A program made the position numbers and the translations under genes. From JAWLEV01 sp041685915 (lineage in GTDB: Bacteria; Chloroflexota; Anaerolineae; UBA1429): a DNA stretch of 42,510 nt. The stretch spans positions 1 to 42,510 of the forward strand of contig JAWLEV010000012.1 in the NCBI GenBank assembly GCA_041685915.1, written 5' to 3'. The notes beneath the pieces were generated by a model. It saw only the letters and a program-made list of their open reading frames with translations, searched no databases and was not told the DNA's origin. This document shows positions 1 to 7,215 of this stretch, piece by piece; the stretch's first letter is position 1, and every line of letters begins with the position of its first letter.

Positions 1-896
1 GCGGCCCCCGAGCAGATGGAAACCGCGCCAGACAGCAGGCCGATCATGCTGGTCAGCACGTGGCCCCGAGACGTGACCGCCGCGCCAAAGAGCCCACCGG
101 CCATGGCCATGGCTGTCGTAACAGAGACCCACGAGAGTTCGATGTTGATCGTCTGCGGGTCCACGGCCGTGCTGGAGCCGATGTTGAAGCCGAACCAACC
201 GAACACCAGCAACCAGGCACCGAGAACGGATAGAGGGATGCTGTGTCCAAAGAAGGAGCGCGGCTCCTGACGTTTGCCCACGAACTTGCCGATGCGCGGA
301 CCGATGACGATGGCACCCATCAGAGATAGCATGCCCCCGGTCAGGTGTACCACGTTCGATCCCGCATAGTCGATGAACCCCAAATCGCCCAACCAGCCGC
401 CGCCCCACACCCAGTGTTCCACCACGGGATAGATAAAGGCCGAGATCACGGCAGCGGCGATCACCCAGCCCCAGAACTTGTCTCTCTCGGCCAGGCCGCC
501 AGGCACGATGGCCACGGTGGTGATGGCAAACATGGCCATCTTGAACCACAACGCCAGATCACCGAGCCCCGAGGGGCTGCCCGGGATATCGTACGCGCCA
601 GCCCCCGATAGCGCGGGGGGCAGCGGGTTGGCGATGGTGGGAAAGAACTTGGGCAGGCCGATGATCGGTGCGTCGCTATAGTAGGCCAGAGGATAGCCTA
701 TCAAGTAATACAGGATAAAAGCCAACGTCCAGCCCACGTTGATGACAAGGATGGTATGGCTGACGTTCTTCTTGCGTACCATCCCTGCGTAGAGGAGGGC
801 AAAACCCGCCGTGGCCATGATAAAGATGGCCACCGGGGCCCATCCCACTAGAAAAGCCTGTTGAAAAGCCGCAAAGAGGTCTGCTTGCTGATCCAT
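1..896 (-). CDS. amt: Ammonium transporter, Amt family (3' end cut by window edge)
   Basis: Integral membrane channel for ammonium uptake. The minus strand is open from an ATG at 896 to the window edge, giving about 298 residues of a protein normally near 400-450. Visible Amt hallmarks are repeated hydrophobic helices, the motif IVPGGLAER (cf. GAxAER), and DYAGSNVVHLTGG, which carries the first histidine of the family's twin-His pore. The second pore histidine would lie beyond the edge. The start is preceded by AAAGGGAGAAG, a good ribosome binding site. It lies downstream of glnA and a KaiC-like gene on the same strand, so it probably supplies ammonium to glutamine synthetase. No PII (glnK) gene is seen on the visible side; one could lie beyond position 1. 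Confidence 0.93.
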   Translation of the reverse strand, partial: MDQQADLFAAFQQAFLVGWAPVAIFIMATAGFALLYAGMVRKKNVSHTILVINVGWTLAFILYYLIGYPLAYYSDAPIIGLPKFFPTIANPLPPALSGAGAYDIPGSPSGLGDLALWFKMAMFAITTVAIVPGGLAERDKFWGWVIAAAVISAFIYPVVEHWVWGGGWLGDLGFIDYAGSNVVHLTGGMLSLMGAIVIGPRIGKFVGKRQEPRSFFGHSIPLSVLGAWLLVFGWFGFNIGSSTAVDPQTINIELSWVSVTTAMAMAGGLFGAAVTSRGHVLTSMIGLLSGAVSICSGA

Positions 897-925
897 TGTT
901 CTCTTCTCCCTTTTACATATGAAAC

Positions 926-996
926 GGCCCTTTCGAGTTGGGGCACAAGGCGTCGTGCCAAAGTTTCACTTTGTCGAGACCAATCTCGAAAGGGCC
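926..996 (-). repeat. 71-bp inverted-repeat element in the amt leader
   Basis: Arms 926-941 and 980-996 are complementary over 16 pairs with one bulged base. Two smaller hairpins lie inside: GGCAC at 942-946 with GTGCC at 955-959, and AAAG at 960-963 with CTTT at 969-972, so the RNA could form a three-way junction. Read on the minus strand, part of the 5' arm can instead pair locally as TCGAGA-TTGG-TCTCGA, which competes with the long stem. No U-tract follows on the minus strand, so it is not a plain terminator. It sits between the KaiC-like stop and the amt ribosome binding site. It could be a cis-regulatory RNA or a small dispersed repeat; I cannot tell which. Confidence 0.6.
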
Positions 997-1032
997 TATA
1001 TGGATTTTTGTCTTACGTCGAGCATCTAGGCG

Positions 1033-1800
1033 CTAGATCTTGCTCTGGAACCAGACGGGCTTCAAGGCGATGGGAATCTCTTCCACAGACAAGCCGTTGC
1101 GTTCTATGTTGAGCTTTAGGATCTGCGGCTTGAGTGGCACACTTCGAGACTTTCGCAGGATAAAGACCCGCGTCCAGATGACGTCGTGCTTGTGATAGTC
1201 AAGATAGATCAGATGGTCGGCCAGATACTCTGTGATATCTGGAGATAGAGGGATACCCTCTGCCGAGAGAACGACTGTCGCACCACGCTGCTTGGCTTCC
1301 AGCAGCAGCCGCATAAAGACCTCTCTGAACTCCGATTCATCCGACAGGCGTCTGCCGAGGGAAGACAGGGAGTCGATGACGATGCGGGAGGCATCAGGCT
1401 GTTTGTCAAGCCCTTCGTAGACGATGTTCATCACCTCGTCCTTCCCCACAAGCGAGTATTCGCTACTGAACGTTGCCGTGATAGACAGGTTCACAACCTG
1501 GATCTGGCCACTGTCCACGAGCGACGGGAAGTCGCTCCAGAGCTGAGTCCCCGTTCTCAGTATCGTCTCGGGGGTCTCCTCTGTGGTGATATAGACACAT
1601 TTCTCACGATTTTCTGCCCCCTTGTGCAAAAACTGTAGACAGAGAATCGTCTTCCCCGTGCCGGGCTCCCCTCGTACCAGTATGGCGTCTCCTTTGGGCA
1701 GTCCCGGGATGAACTCCAGCAATCCATCTACGCCTATATCGATCCACTCGATCTTTTTGGCTTCATCGATCTGTTCTGCGGTCATGGTCTGCGCAGTCAT
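1033..1800 (-). CDS. Single-domain KaiC/RadA-like ATPase
   Basis: A P-loop ATPase of the KaiC/Rad55 family, 255 aa from the ATG at 1800, which has AGGGAG about 10 bases upstream; an in-frame TTG at 1824 has none. Walker A is GEPGTGKT at 44-51, the paired catalytic glutamates of KaiC-like proteins are E74-E75 (ITTEET), and Walker B ends at D143 (RIVIDSL). Only one KaiC domain is present, without a second domain, histidine kinase or receiver. It lies 52 bp after glnA and 136 bp before amt on the same strand, so it is probably cotranscribed with nitrogen assimilation genes. A signalling or scaffold role there is inference. It is not the two-domain circadian KaiC. Confidence 0.85.
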   Translation of the reverse strand: MTAQTMTAEQIDEAKKIEWIDIGVDGLLEFIPGLPKGDAILVRGEPGTGKTILCLQFLHKGAENREKCVYITTEETPETILRTGTQLWSDFPSLVDSGQIQVVNLSITATFSSEYSLVGKDEVMNIVYEGLDKQPDASRIVIDSLSSLGRRLSDESEFREVFMRLLLEAKQRGATVVLSAEGIPLSPDITEYLADHLIYLDYHKHDVIWTRVFILRKSRSVPLKPQILKLNIERNGLSVEEIPIALKPVWFQSKI

Positions 1801-1852
1801 TGGTGTTTTTCTCCCTGCAATCAAGTCAAAGGATGTGCGGCACGCCCCTCAC

Positions 1853-3190
1853 CTAGTACGTGGCCAGGTAGCGATCCAGTTCCCAGGGGGTCACCTCTAT
1901 GCGATACTGGTCCCACTCCTGACGCTTGGCATCCATGAACTGCTCGTAGATGTGTGCCCCAAGGGCCTCCTGTATCACTTTGTCCTCTTCCAGGCACTCC
2001 AGCGCCTCTCTAAGCGAGCCAGGCAGCGTAGCCACGTGGCGCTCCATACGCCGCTTCTCATCCATCTCATACAGGTTCTCCTCCAGGGCCTCGGGCGGGG
2101 TGAGCTCGTTCTCGATGCCGTCGAGGCCAGCGGCGAGCATGGCGGCAAAGGCCAGATAGGGGTTGCAGCTAGGGTCGGGGCAGCGCAGCTCCAAACGGGT
2201 GGATTCGATATCGCTCGTGCGGGGCACGCGGATCAGGGCGGAGCGGTTGATGCGCGCCCAGCTGATGTAGACGGGCGCCTCATACCCGGGCACCAGCCGC
2301 TTGTACGAGTTCACCAGGGGAGCGATCACCGCGCACAGTCCCCGCGCATGGGCCAACTGGCCCGCGATGAACTGTTTGGCCATAGGCGACAAGCCAAACT
2401 CGTCGTCGGGATCCGCAAAGGCATTCTCGCCCGAATCCTTGTACATCAGACTCTGGTGGGTGTGCATGCCCGAACCATTGATCCTGGCGATGGGCTTGGG
2501 CATGAACGTGGCATACACGTCCTGCAGTCTGGCTACGGCCTTGAGCACGTACTTGAACGTGACGGCGTTGTCGGCTGCTGTCACAGCATCGGCGTAGCGA
2601 AAATCGATCTCGTGCTGGCCGGTGGCCACCTCGTGATGGCTCGCCTCGGCAGTGATGCCCAGGGCCTCCAGCGCGGCGACCATATCCTTGCGCACCCCAA
2701 CGGCCCTGTCGTTCGAGTAGTCAAAGTAGCCGCCCTGGTCGTGGGGTTGCAGGACCGGATTCCCCGCCTCATCCTGCTCAAAGAGGAAGAACTCGAGTTC
2801 TGGCCCACAGTTATAAGAAAGCCCCATCTCCTCCGCCCTGGCCACCGCCCCCTTGAGCACACCGCGTGGGTCACCCGCAAAGGGCTCCCCTTCCGGCGTG
2901 TAAAGGTCGCAGATCATGCGCGCCGTGGACATTCCCTCCTTGGCCTCCCAGGGGATGATCTTAAAAGTATCCGGATCGGGCATGAGGTACATGTCGCTCT
3001 CCGCAATACGAGCGAAACCTTGGATCGAGGAGCCGTCGAACCAGACACCTTTGGTCAGCGCCGTCTCCAACTCATGATCGGGGATAGTTATCCCCTTCAC
3101 CACCCCCATGACGTCGGTGAACTGAAGATGTACAAATTTGACCCGCTCCTCCTTTGCCGTCCGCAGGATCTCTTCTGTGCGCTCTGTCAT
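1853..3190 (-). CDS. glnA: Glutamine synthetase, type I (GSI-alpha-like)
   Basis: Makes glutamine from glutamate, ammonia and ATP in the cytoplasm. 445 aa from the ATG at 3190, which follows GGAGGG with an 8-base gap; the longer in-frame reading has no ribosome binding site. Motifs seen: DGSSIQGF at 52-59, GPELEFFLFE in the first half, and NGSGMHTHQS near residue 250. The length and the C-terminal stretch ENLYEMDEKRRMER followed by LPGSLREAL fit the GSI-alpha group, which lacks the adenylylation tyrosine loop, so control by adenylylation is unlikely. It lies downstream of the glutamate synthase operon, separated by a strong terminator, and upstream of the KaiC-like ATPase and amt. Confidence 0.97.
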   Translation of the reverse strand: MTERTEEILRTAKEERVKFVHLQFTDVMGVVKGITIPDHELETALTKGVWFDGSSIQGFARIAESDMYLMPDPDTFKIIPWEAKEGMSTARMICDLYTPEGEPFAGDPRGVLKGAVARAEEMGLSYNCGPELEFFLFEQDEAGNPVLQPHDQGGYFDYSNDRAVGVRKDMVAALEALGITAEASHHEVATGQHEIDFRYADAVTAADNAVTFKYVLKAVARLQDVYATFMPKPIARINGSGMHTHQSLMYKDSGENAFADPDDEFGLSPMAKQFIAGQLAHARGLCAVIAPLVNSYKRLVPGYEAPVYISWARINRSALIRVPRTSDIESTRLELRCPDPSCNPYLAFAAMLAAGLDGIENELTPPEALEENLYEMDEKRRMERHVATLPGSLREALECLEEDKVIQEALGAHIYEQFMDAKRQEWDQYRIEVTPWELDRYLATY

Positions 3191-3229
3191 GATTTTTCCC
3201 TCCATAGGGTATCTCAACATTACGCACAC

Positions 3230-3258
3230 AGTATACAGGTTGGGAGGGGGTCTTGTCT
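3230..3258 (-). promoter_or_regulatory. Possible glnA promoter (weak)
   Basis: On the minus strand TATACT (3230-3235) lies 40 bp before the glnA start. The hexamer 17 bases upstream, AGACAA (3253-3258), is a poor -35, so any promoter here may need an activator. No other candidate was seen between the glnA start and the terminator at 3429-3461. Confidence 0.35.
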
Positions 3259-3428
3259 TTGGGAAAACTGTACAAAAAGGGGGAACGTCGTCTAGTGCAA
3301 CATGTCCAAAAGGACGCGTAGGGGCGGATTGTCAATCCAATCTACGTCTGGCGGGAGAGGGGAAACTACAGAAGCGTATAATCGTACCCCGCGCGTTCAC
3401 CCCGGGGCACGGTCGGATTTCACAGCAG

Positions 3429-3461
3429 AAAAAGTAGAGACGCAAGATCTTGCGTCTCTAC
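3429..3461 (-). terminator. Palindromic intrinsic terminator of the glutamate synthase operon
   Basis: A perfect 28-bp palindrome, 3434-3461 (half-site GTAGAGACGCAAGA), is followed on the minus strand by TTTTT (3433-3429). It lies 27 bp after the stop of the GXGXG-domain gene and ends the operon before glnA. Palindromes with the core GTAGAGACG are, from general knowledge, dispersed in Chloroflexota and cyanobacteria, so this may be a repeat reused as a terminator. Confidence 0.85.
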
Positions 3462-3487
3462 ACTGGCAGAGGCAAAGCGCGGTCCGC

Positions 3488-4285
3488 TCAGTACGCGTAA
3501 AGCCGTCCGTAGGGGCGCTTGGTCAGGGGCACCAGTTTGCTAAAGGGGCGATCCAGCAACCTCGAGGCATCCATCTTGAAATGCTCCGCATAGGTGCGCA
3601 CGTAGGCTTCCAGCAGTTCCTCATCCTCGGGCTCCATGGGCACAAGACCCACCTCCTGTCCCAGGAAAGCCCCCTTCACTCCACCGCGCATATAGATGGC
3701 GCCGCCATGCATGCCAGTGCCGATATAGTGGGAGGGATGGCGCTCGTCGGTGGCCAACTGTCTGCCCAGGACGATCAGCACGCCACCGGCCATATACTCG
3801 CCCAGGAAATGCTGCGCCGTGCCCCCGATGACGATGACGGGCCGCACATCCTCATACTGCTTCATGTGGATACCCACGCGGTAGCCCACGTTATCGCGAA
3901 TGTATATCTCGCCGCCCCGCATGGAATGCCCCACGATATCCCCTGCAGAACCGTGGACGACGATGGACCCCTCGTTCATCGTATTGCCCACCCCATCCTG
4001 GACGCCACCAAAGACCTCGATCTGTGGTCCATCCATAAAGGCCCCCAGGTCGTTCCCTGGCACGCCGTGCATCAGAATACGCACTGGGATCCGCAAATTG
4101 GTACCCAGATACCGTTGCCCAGCGAGGCCAAAGATCGTTATCTCTTTGACGCCCTCATCGGCCAGTCGCTTGAGCTGCTCATTCAACTGCTTGTAATACA
4201 CGCCCGGGGCGTCTATGCTCACCGCCTCACCCTCCGAATCGGACGGTGTAGCGGGAGCCATATCCATCCTTGCTCGATCAGACAT
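3488..4285 (-). CDS. Split glutamate synthase, GXGXG (alpha-subunit C-terminal) domain protein
   Basis: 265 aa matching the C-terminal right-handed beta-helix domain of the large glutamate synthase subunit, here as a separate protein. The repeated glycine pattern is visible (e.g. GVQDGVGNTMNEGSIVVHG, then GDIVGHSMRGG and GGTAQHFLGEYMAGG). In the fused enzyme this domain is structural and helps position the ammonia tunnel between the amidotransferase and FMN domains. The ATG at 4285 has AAGGAGGAGG upstream inside the preceding gene, and the two genes overlap by 8 bp. It is the last gene of the operon, followed by a strong terminator. The first 30 residues are low-complexity and may be linker. 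Confidence 0.92.
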   Translation of the reverse strand: MSDRARMDMAPATPSDSEGEAVSIDAPGVYYKQLNEQLKRLADEGVKEITIFGLAGQRYLGTNLRIPVRILMHGVPGNDLGAFMDGPQIEVFGGVQDGVGNTMNEGSIVVHGSAGDIVGHSMRGGEIYIRDNVGYRVGIHMKQYEDVRPVIVIGGTAQHFLGEYMAGGVLIVLGRQLATDERHPSHYIGTGMHGGAIYMRGGVKGAFLGQEVGLVPMEPEDEELLEAYVRTYAEHFKMDASRLLDRPFSKLVPLTKRPYGRLYAY

Positions 4286-5456
4286 GAAGCGCCTCCTCCT
4301 TCACTACCTCCTCGTCAGCGCGATGGGCACGGGGTACTTTTGGTTTCTGCCCCAGCCGTCCCACGATGGGCTCTCCCCCCAGGGGAGTCCACGAATCCTT
4401 TACCTCGGGATCCACAAGGGAGATGGTTGACAGTTCCGACGAGACGTAGAGGATATCCTCGTTTACGGCGGCGGCCAAGGGGCGCAGGCGAACCCGGTCG
4501 CCCAAGCCCAGCATCTCGCCGGCCCGCGCGATGATCACCGTAAAGGGACCATTCAACAGGATGGAACCATACGTCTGCCGAATGACGCGATAAACATGCT
4601 TCTCATCCTCGGACATCTCCTCCATCTCATCCCAAAGGGGACTGGCAAAGACGGCGGCGGCGATCTCAGGCGGCAGTCCATGGCGGCGCATGATCAGATC
4701 CGAAGCATAGGCCACCACCTCGGTGTCCGTGCGCATGGTACAGAGGTAACCGTGCATCTCCATATAGCGCCTGTTGATACCGTAGGAGGATATCTCTCCG
4801 TTGTGCACCACCGACCAATCCAGCAGCCCAAAGGGATGCGCCCCTCCCCACCATCCCGGCGTGTTCGTGGGGAACCGGGTGTGGCCCGTCCACATATAAG
4901 CCTCATAGTCGGTGATCTTGTAGAATTCGGCGATCTCATCTGGGTGCCCCACACCCTTGAATATCCCCATGTTCTTACCACTGGAGACCACAAAAGAGTT
5001 GTCCAGCTGGGAGTTGATGGTCATCACCTGGTGGACGATATAGTCCTCCTCGGAACGCCCCACCATCTGCGCACTCTGGGGGAACAAAAAGTAGCGCCAT
5101 ACAACCGGGGGATCAAGGATGCCCTCCACGTGCCGGTGGGGGATCGGTTCGTCGTGCACCACGGCAAAGTGCCGCCGCAAATAGGTGTCCAGTTCCTCCC
5201 GCGCCCGCTCATCCTGGCACATGACGTGGAAGGCATAGTGCTCGCTGAACTCGGGATACAGTCCGTAGGCGGCATAGCCCGCCCCTAGGCCGTTTCCCCG
5301 TTCCTTCATATTGGTAATGGCTTCCACGATGCGCGTGCCATTGTGCTTGCACCCACTTGTGTCTATGAACCCAAACAAGCCGCAGGCGTCAAAGACCTTT
5401 TGATCGTTGTAGACGTTCTCCTGAAATATGCCCATCCTTGTCCCTGTCCACGTCAT
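4278..5456 (-). CDS. Split glutamate synthase, class II glutamine amidotransferase subunit
   Basis: 392 aa with a class II (Ntn) glutaminase fold. It hydrolyses glutamine and passes ammonia to the synthase subunit. The nucleophile is expected to be C25 in FDACGLFGF; the 24 residues before it would be a propeptide removed to expose the cysteine, as in fused glutamate synthases and PurF-type enzymes. Typical patches TGHTRFPTNTPGWWGGAHPF and WSVVHNGEISSYG are present. An alternative start at residue 8 would leave a 17-residue propeptide; the ATG at 5456 has GGGGGAG very close. It lies 12 bp after the FAD reductase gene and overlaps the GXGXG gene. Confidence 0.92.
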   Translation of the reverse strand: MTWTGTRMGIFQENVYNDQKVFDACGLFGFIDTSGCKHNGTRIVEAITNMKERGNGLGAGYAAYGLYPEFSEHYAFHVMCQDERAREELDTYLRRHFAVVHDEPIPHRHVEGILDPPVVWRYFLFPQSAQMVGRSEEDYIVHQVMTINSQLDNSFVVSSGKNMGIFKGVGHPDEIAEFYKITDYEAYMWTGHTRFPTNTPGWWGGAHPFGLLDWSVVHNGEISSYGINRRYMEMHGYLCTMRTDTEVVAYASDLIMRRHGLPPEIAAAVFASPLWDEMEEMSEDEKHVYRVIRQTYGSILLNGPFTVIIARAGEMLGLGDRVRLRPLAAAVNEDILYVSSELSTISLVDPEVKDSWTPLGGEPIVGRLGQKPKVPRAHRADEEVVKEEALHV

Positions 5457-5468
5457 GCACTCCCCCTC

Positions 5469-6749
5469 TCAGACCTCGATTCCTAAGCCGGTCACGATAT
5501 GCTTCCGATACTGATCGGGCAGCGACAGCAGGCCAAAATGCTGGTGCAAAAGGCCGTCACGGCAATCGCTCACATCCACCCTGCTTCGAATGAGCCCCGT
5601 GTATATGCCCGCCCGCCCCACGTCCCCTACGAGGATGGCGCCTACCAGGCAATCACCTTGCAAGACGAGGCGCTTGTAACGGTGATTCTCCGCATCATGC
5701 TCCACCAGCACCTCGCAGTCCTCCCCAGAAACGTTCCCGTTGCCGATGGACATGGCGGGGACATCACACACCTCTACCGTATTCATGGCCACGCCCCCCT
5801 CGTCGAGACGGGATACCCCCGCGATGTGCGCCCCCGCCACGGCCCCCTGTCGGTACGCATTGGGCCAGATGGCCACGGTACGATTCATATCCACCACCAG
5901 ATCATAGGCTTCGGCCACGTCGCCGGCGGCATAGATATCCGGCTTCGACGTGCGCATGTACTGGTCCACCACGACACCCCGGTTCACCTCGATTCCCGCC
6001 TCCTCGGCCAGCCCGGCGTTGGGACGCACGCCGATGCCGAACACCAACAGGTCACAGTCGAGTATGCGCCCGTCCCGCAGCGTCACGCTCTCGATGTGCC
6101 CTTCGCTACTCTGAATCTCCTCCACGGTGTTCTCCGTCAGCACCTCCACACCCGCCGACGTCAGCAATTCCGTCATCATCCGCGAGCCTGTCTCATCCAG
6201 GGCCGCCCCCAGTATGCGGGGGGCCAATTCCAATATCGTCACCGAAACGCCCCGTTTCATGAGGGCATCGACAGTCTTCATGCCGATCATGCCCCCACCC
6301 ACGACGATGCAACGACGCACGGCGCCTTCCGTAAGGCCTTGAACTATACCCTCCGCGTCATCCAGGCGCGTAAAGGTGTACACGCCCCCCGTCTGCACGC
6401 CGGGAATGGGCGGCACGATAGGCGTACCCCCGGTAGAGATGACGAGTTTATCATATGCATAGACCTCTCCTGACGCCGCGCGCACGCGATGTTCCTCCGG
6501 TTCTATTCTCACGATGCGCGTCCCAAGGATAGGCATCACATCATGTCGTTCGTGAAAATCCTGACCACGATAAGCCAGCCGCGACTTTTCGATCTCTGCA
6601 CCCAGGTAATGGGAAAGCAAAGGGCGTGAGTAGATCATCTCATAAGGTTCCTCGGAGACCACGATGATCTCCGCTTCCTTGTCGTGCTGGCGCATGGATT
6701 CCACGACGCCCACAGCGGCCGCCGAATTCCCGATAATCAACGTCCTCAC
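5469..6749 (-). CDS. FAD-dependent NAD(P)H oxidoreductase of the glutamate synthase operon
   Basis: 426 aa, pyridine nucleotide-disulphide oxidoreductase superfamily, of the NADH oxidase/nitrite reductase NirB-type branch. The N-terminal FAD site is the variant IIGNSAAAVG, the NAD(P) site is VVGGGMIG near residue 150, and the second FAD motif is IYAAGDVAEA near residue 275. No redox CxxxxC pair of the lipoamide dehydrogenase type was seen. GTG start at 6749 with GGAGGTAAATC upstream; it overlaps the polyferredoxin stop by 4 bp. By context it replaces the usual GltD small subunit, carrying electrons from NAD(P)H through the polyferredoxin to the synthase. That role is inferred. Confidence 0.88.
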   Translation of the reverse strand: MRTLIIGNSAAAVGVVESMRQHDKEAEIIVVSEEPYEMIYSRPLLSHYLGAEIEKSRLAYRGQDFHERHDVMPILGTRIVRIEPEEHRVRAASGEVYAYDKLVISTGGTPIVPPIPGVQTGGVYTFTRLDDAEGIVQGLTEGAVRRCIVVGGGMIGMKTVDALMKRGVSVTILELAPRILGAALDETGSRMMTELLTSAGVEVLTENTVEEIQSSEGHIESVTLRDGRILDCDLLVFGIGVRPNAGLAEEAGIEVNRGVVVDQYMRTSKPDIYAAGDVAEAYDLVVDMNRTVAIWPNAYRQGAVAGAHIAGVSRLDEGGVAMNTVEVCDVPAMSIGNGNVSGEDCEVLVEHDAENHRYKRLVLQGDCLVGAILVGDVGRAGIYTGLIRSRVDVSDCRDGLLHQHFGLLSLPDQYRKHIVTGLGIEV

Positions 6750-7204
6750 GATTTACCTCCCGCTTTGACCTCTTCGTACGTCAACGCCTCGTTGGGACAG
6801 TTGGCAACGCATGCGGGCATCTCTGCCCCGTAGCAAAGGTCACACTTGGAGGCCACACTCGTCCCCGCAAGATTTTGCTGTATCGCGCCGACAGGGCACA
6901 CCATGATACACATCCAGCAACCCACACAACGGTCCTGATCTAGCGTGACGGTGCCCGCCTCCTCTTCGCGACGCATGGCCCCTGAGGGACAGGCCTCCAC
7001 ACAAGTCGGCTCCAGACAGTGCCTGCACTGTAGAGCGAAGGAGATGGGACCACTCTCCTCCACCATCACCCGGGGCATCACCTGCGGGCGTTCAAGATTA
7101 AAGGCCTTGATGATATCCCGAGACTTGGAATGCTGGACGAGACAGTGCACCTCGCATAATCGACAGCCGATGCAGTATTCCTCGTGCACCACAATTCGCT
7201 TCAC
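6746..7204 (-). CDS. Polyferredoxin with four [4Fe-4S] motifs (HycB/CooF-like)
   Basis: 152 aa electron-transfer protein. Four cysteine groups are visible in order: CIGCRLCEVHC near 11, CRHCLEPTCVEACP near 60, CVGCWMCIMVCP near 92 and CDLCYGAEMPACVANCP near 120, the pattern of HycB/DmsB-type subunits with four [4Fe-4S] clusters. GTG start at 7204 with GGGAGGG upstream. It sits 11 bp after the synthase gene and overlaps the FAD reductase gene by 4 bp, so it probably wires the reductase to the synthase. No signal peptide or membrane segment was seen, so it is cytoplasmic. Confidence 0.9.
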   Translation of the reverse strand: MKRIVVHEEYCIGCRLCEVHCLVQHSKSRDIIKAFNLERPQVMPRVMVEESGPISFALQCRHCLEPTCVEACPSGAMRREEEAGTVTLDQDRCVGCWMCIMVCPVGAIQQNLAGTSVASKCDLCYGAEMPACVANCPNEALTYEEVKAGGKS

Positions 7205-7215
7205 GATTTCCCTCC

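Noticed and set aside
1033..1800. Circadian clock KaiC
   Set aside because: Only one KaiC domain and no kaiA/kaiB neighbours; a general KaiC/Rad55-family ATPase is the supportable call.
1622..3295. Long plus-strand open frame (557 codons) opposite glnA
   Set aside because: It lies antisense to an unmistakable glutamine synthetase and shows no family pattern; the low stop density comes from the codon use of glnA.
3302..4534. Plus-strand open frame of 410 codons opposite the GXGXG and amidotransferase genes
   Set aside because: Antisense to two recognised genes and running through the terminator palindrome; no motif.
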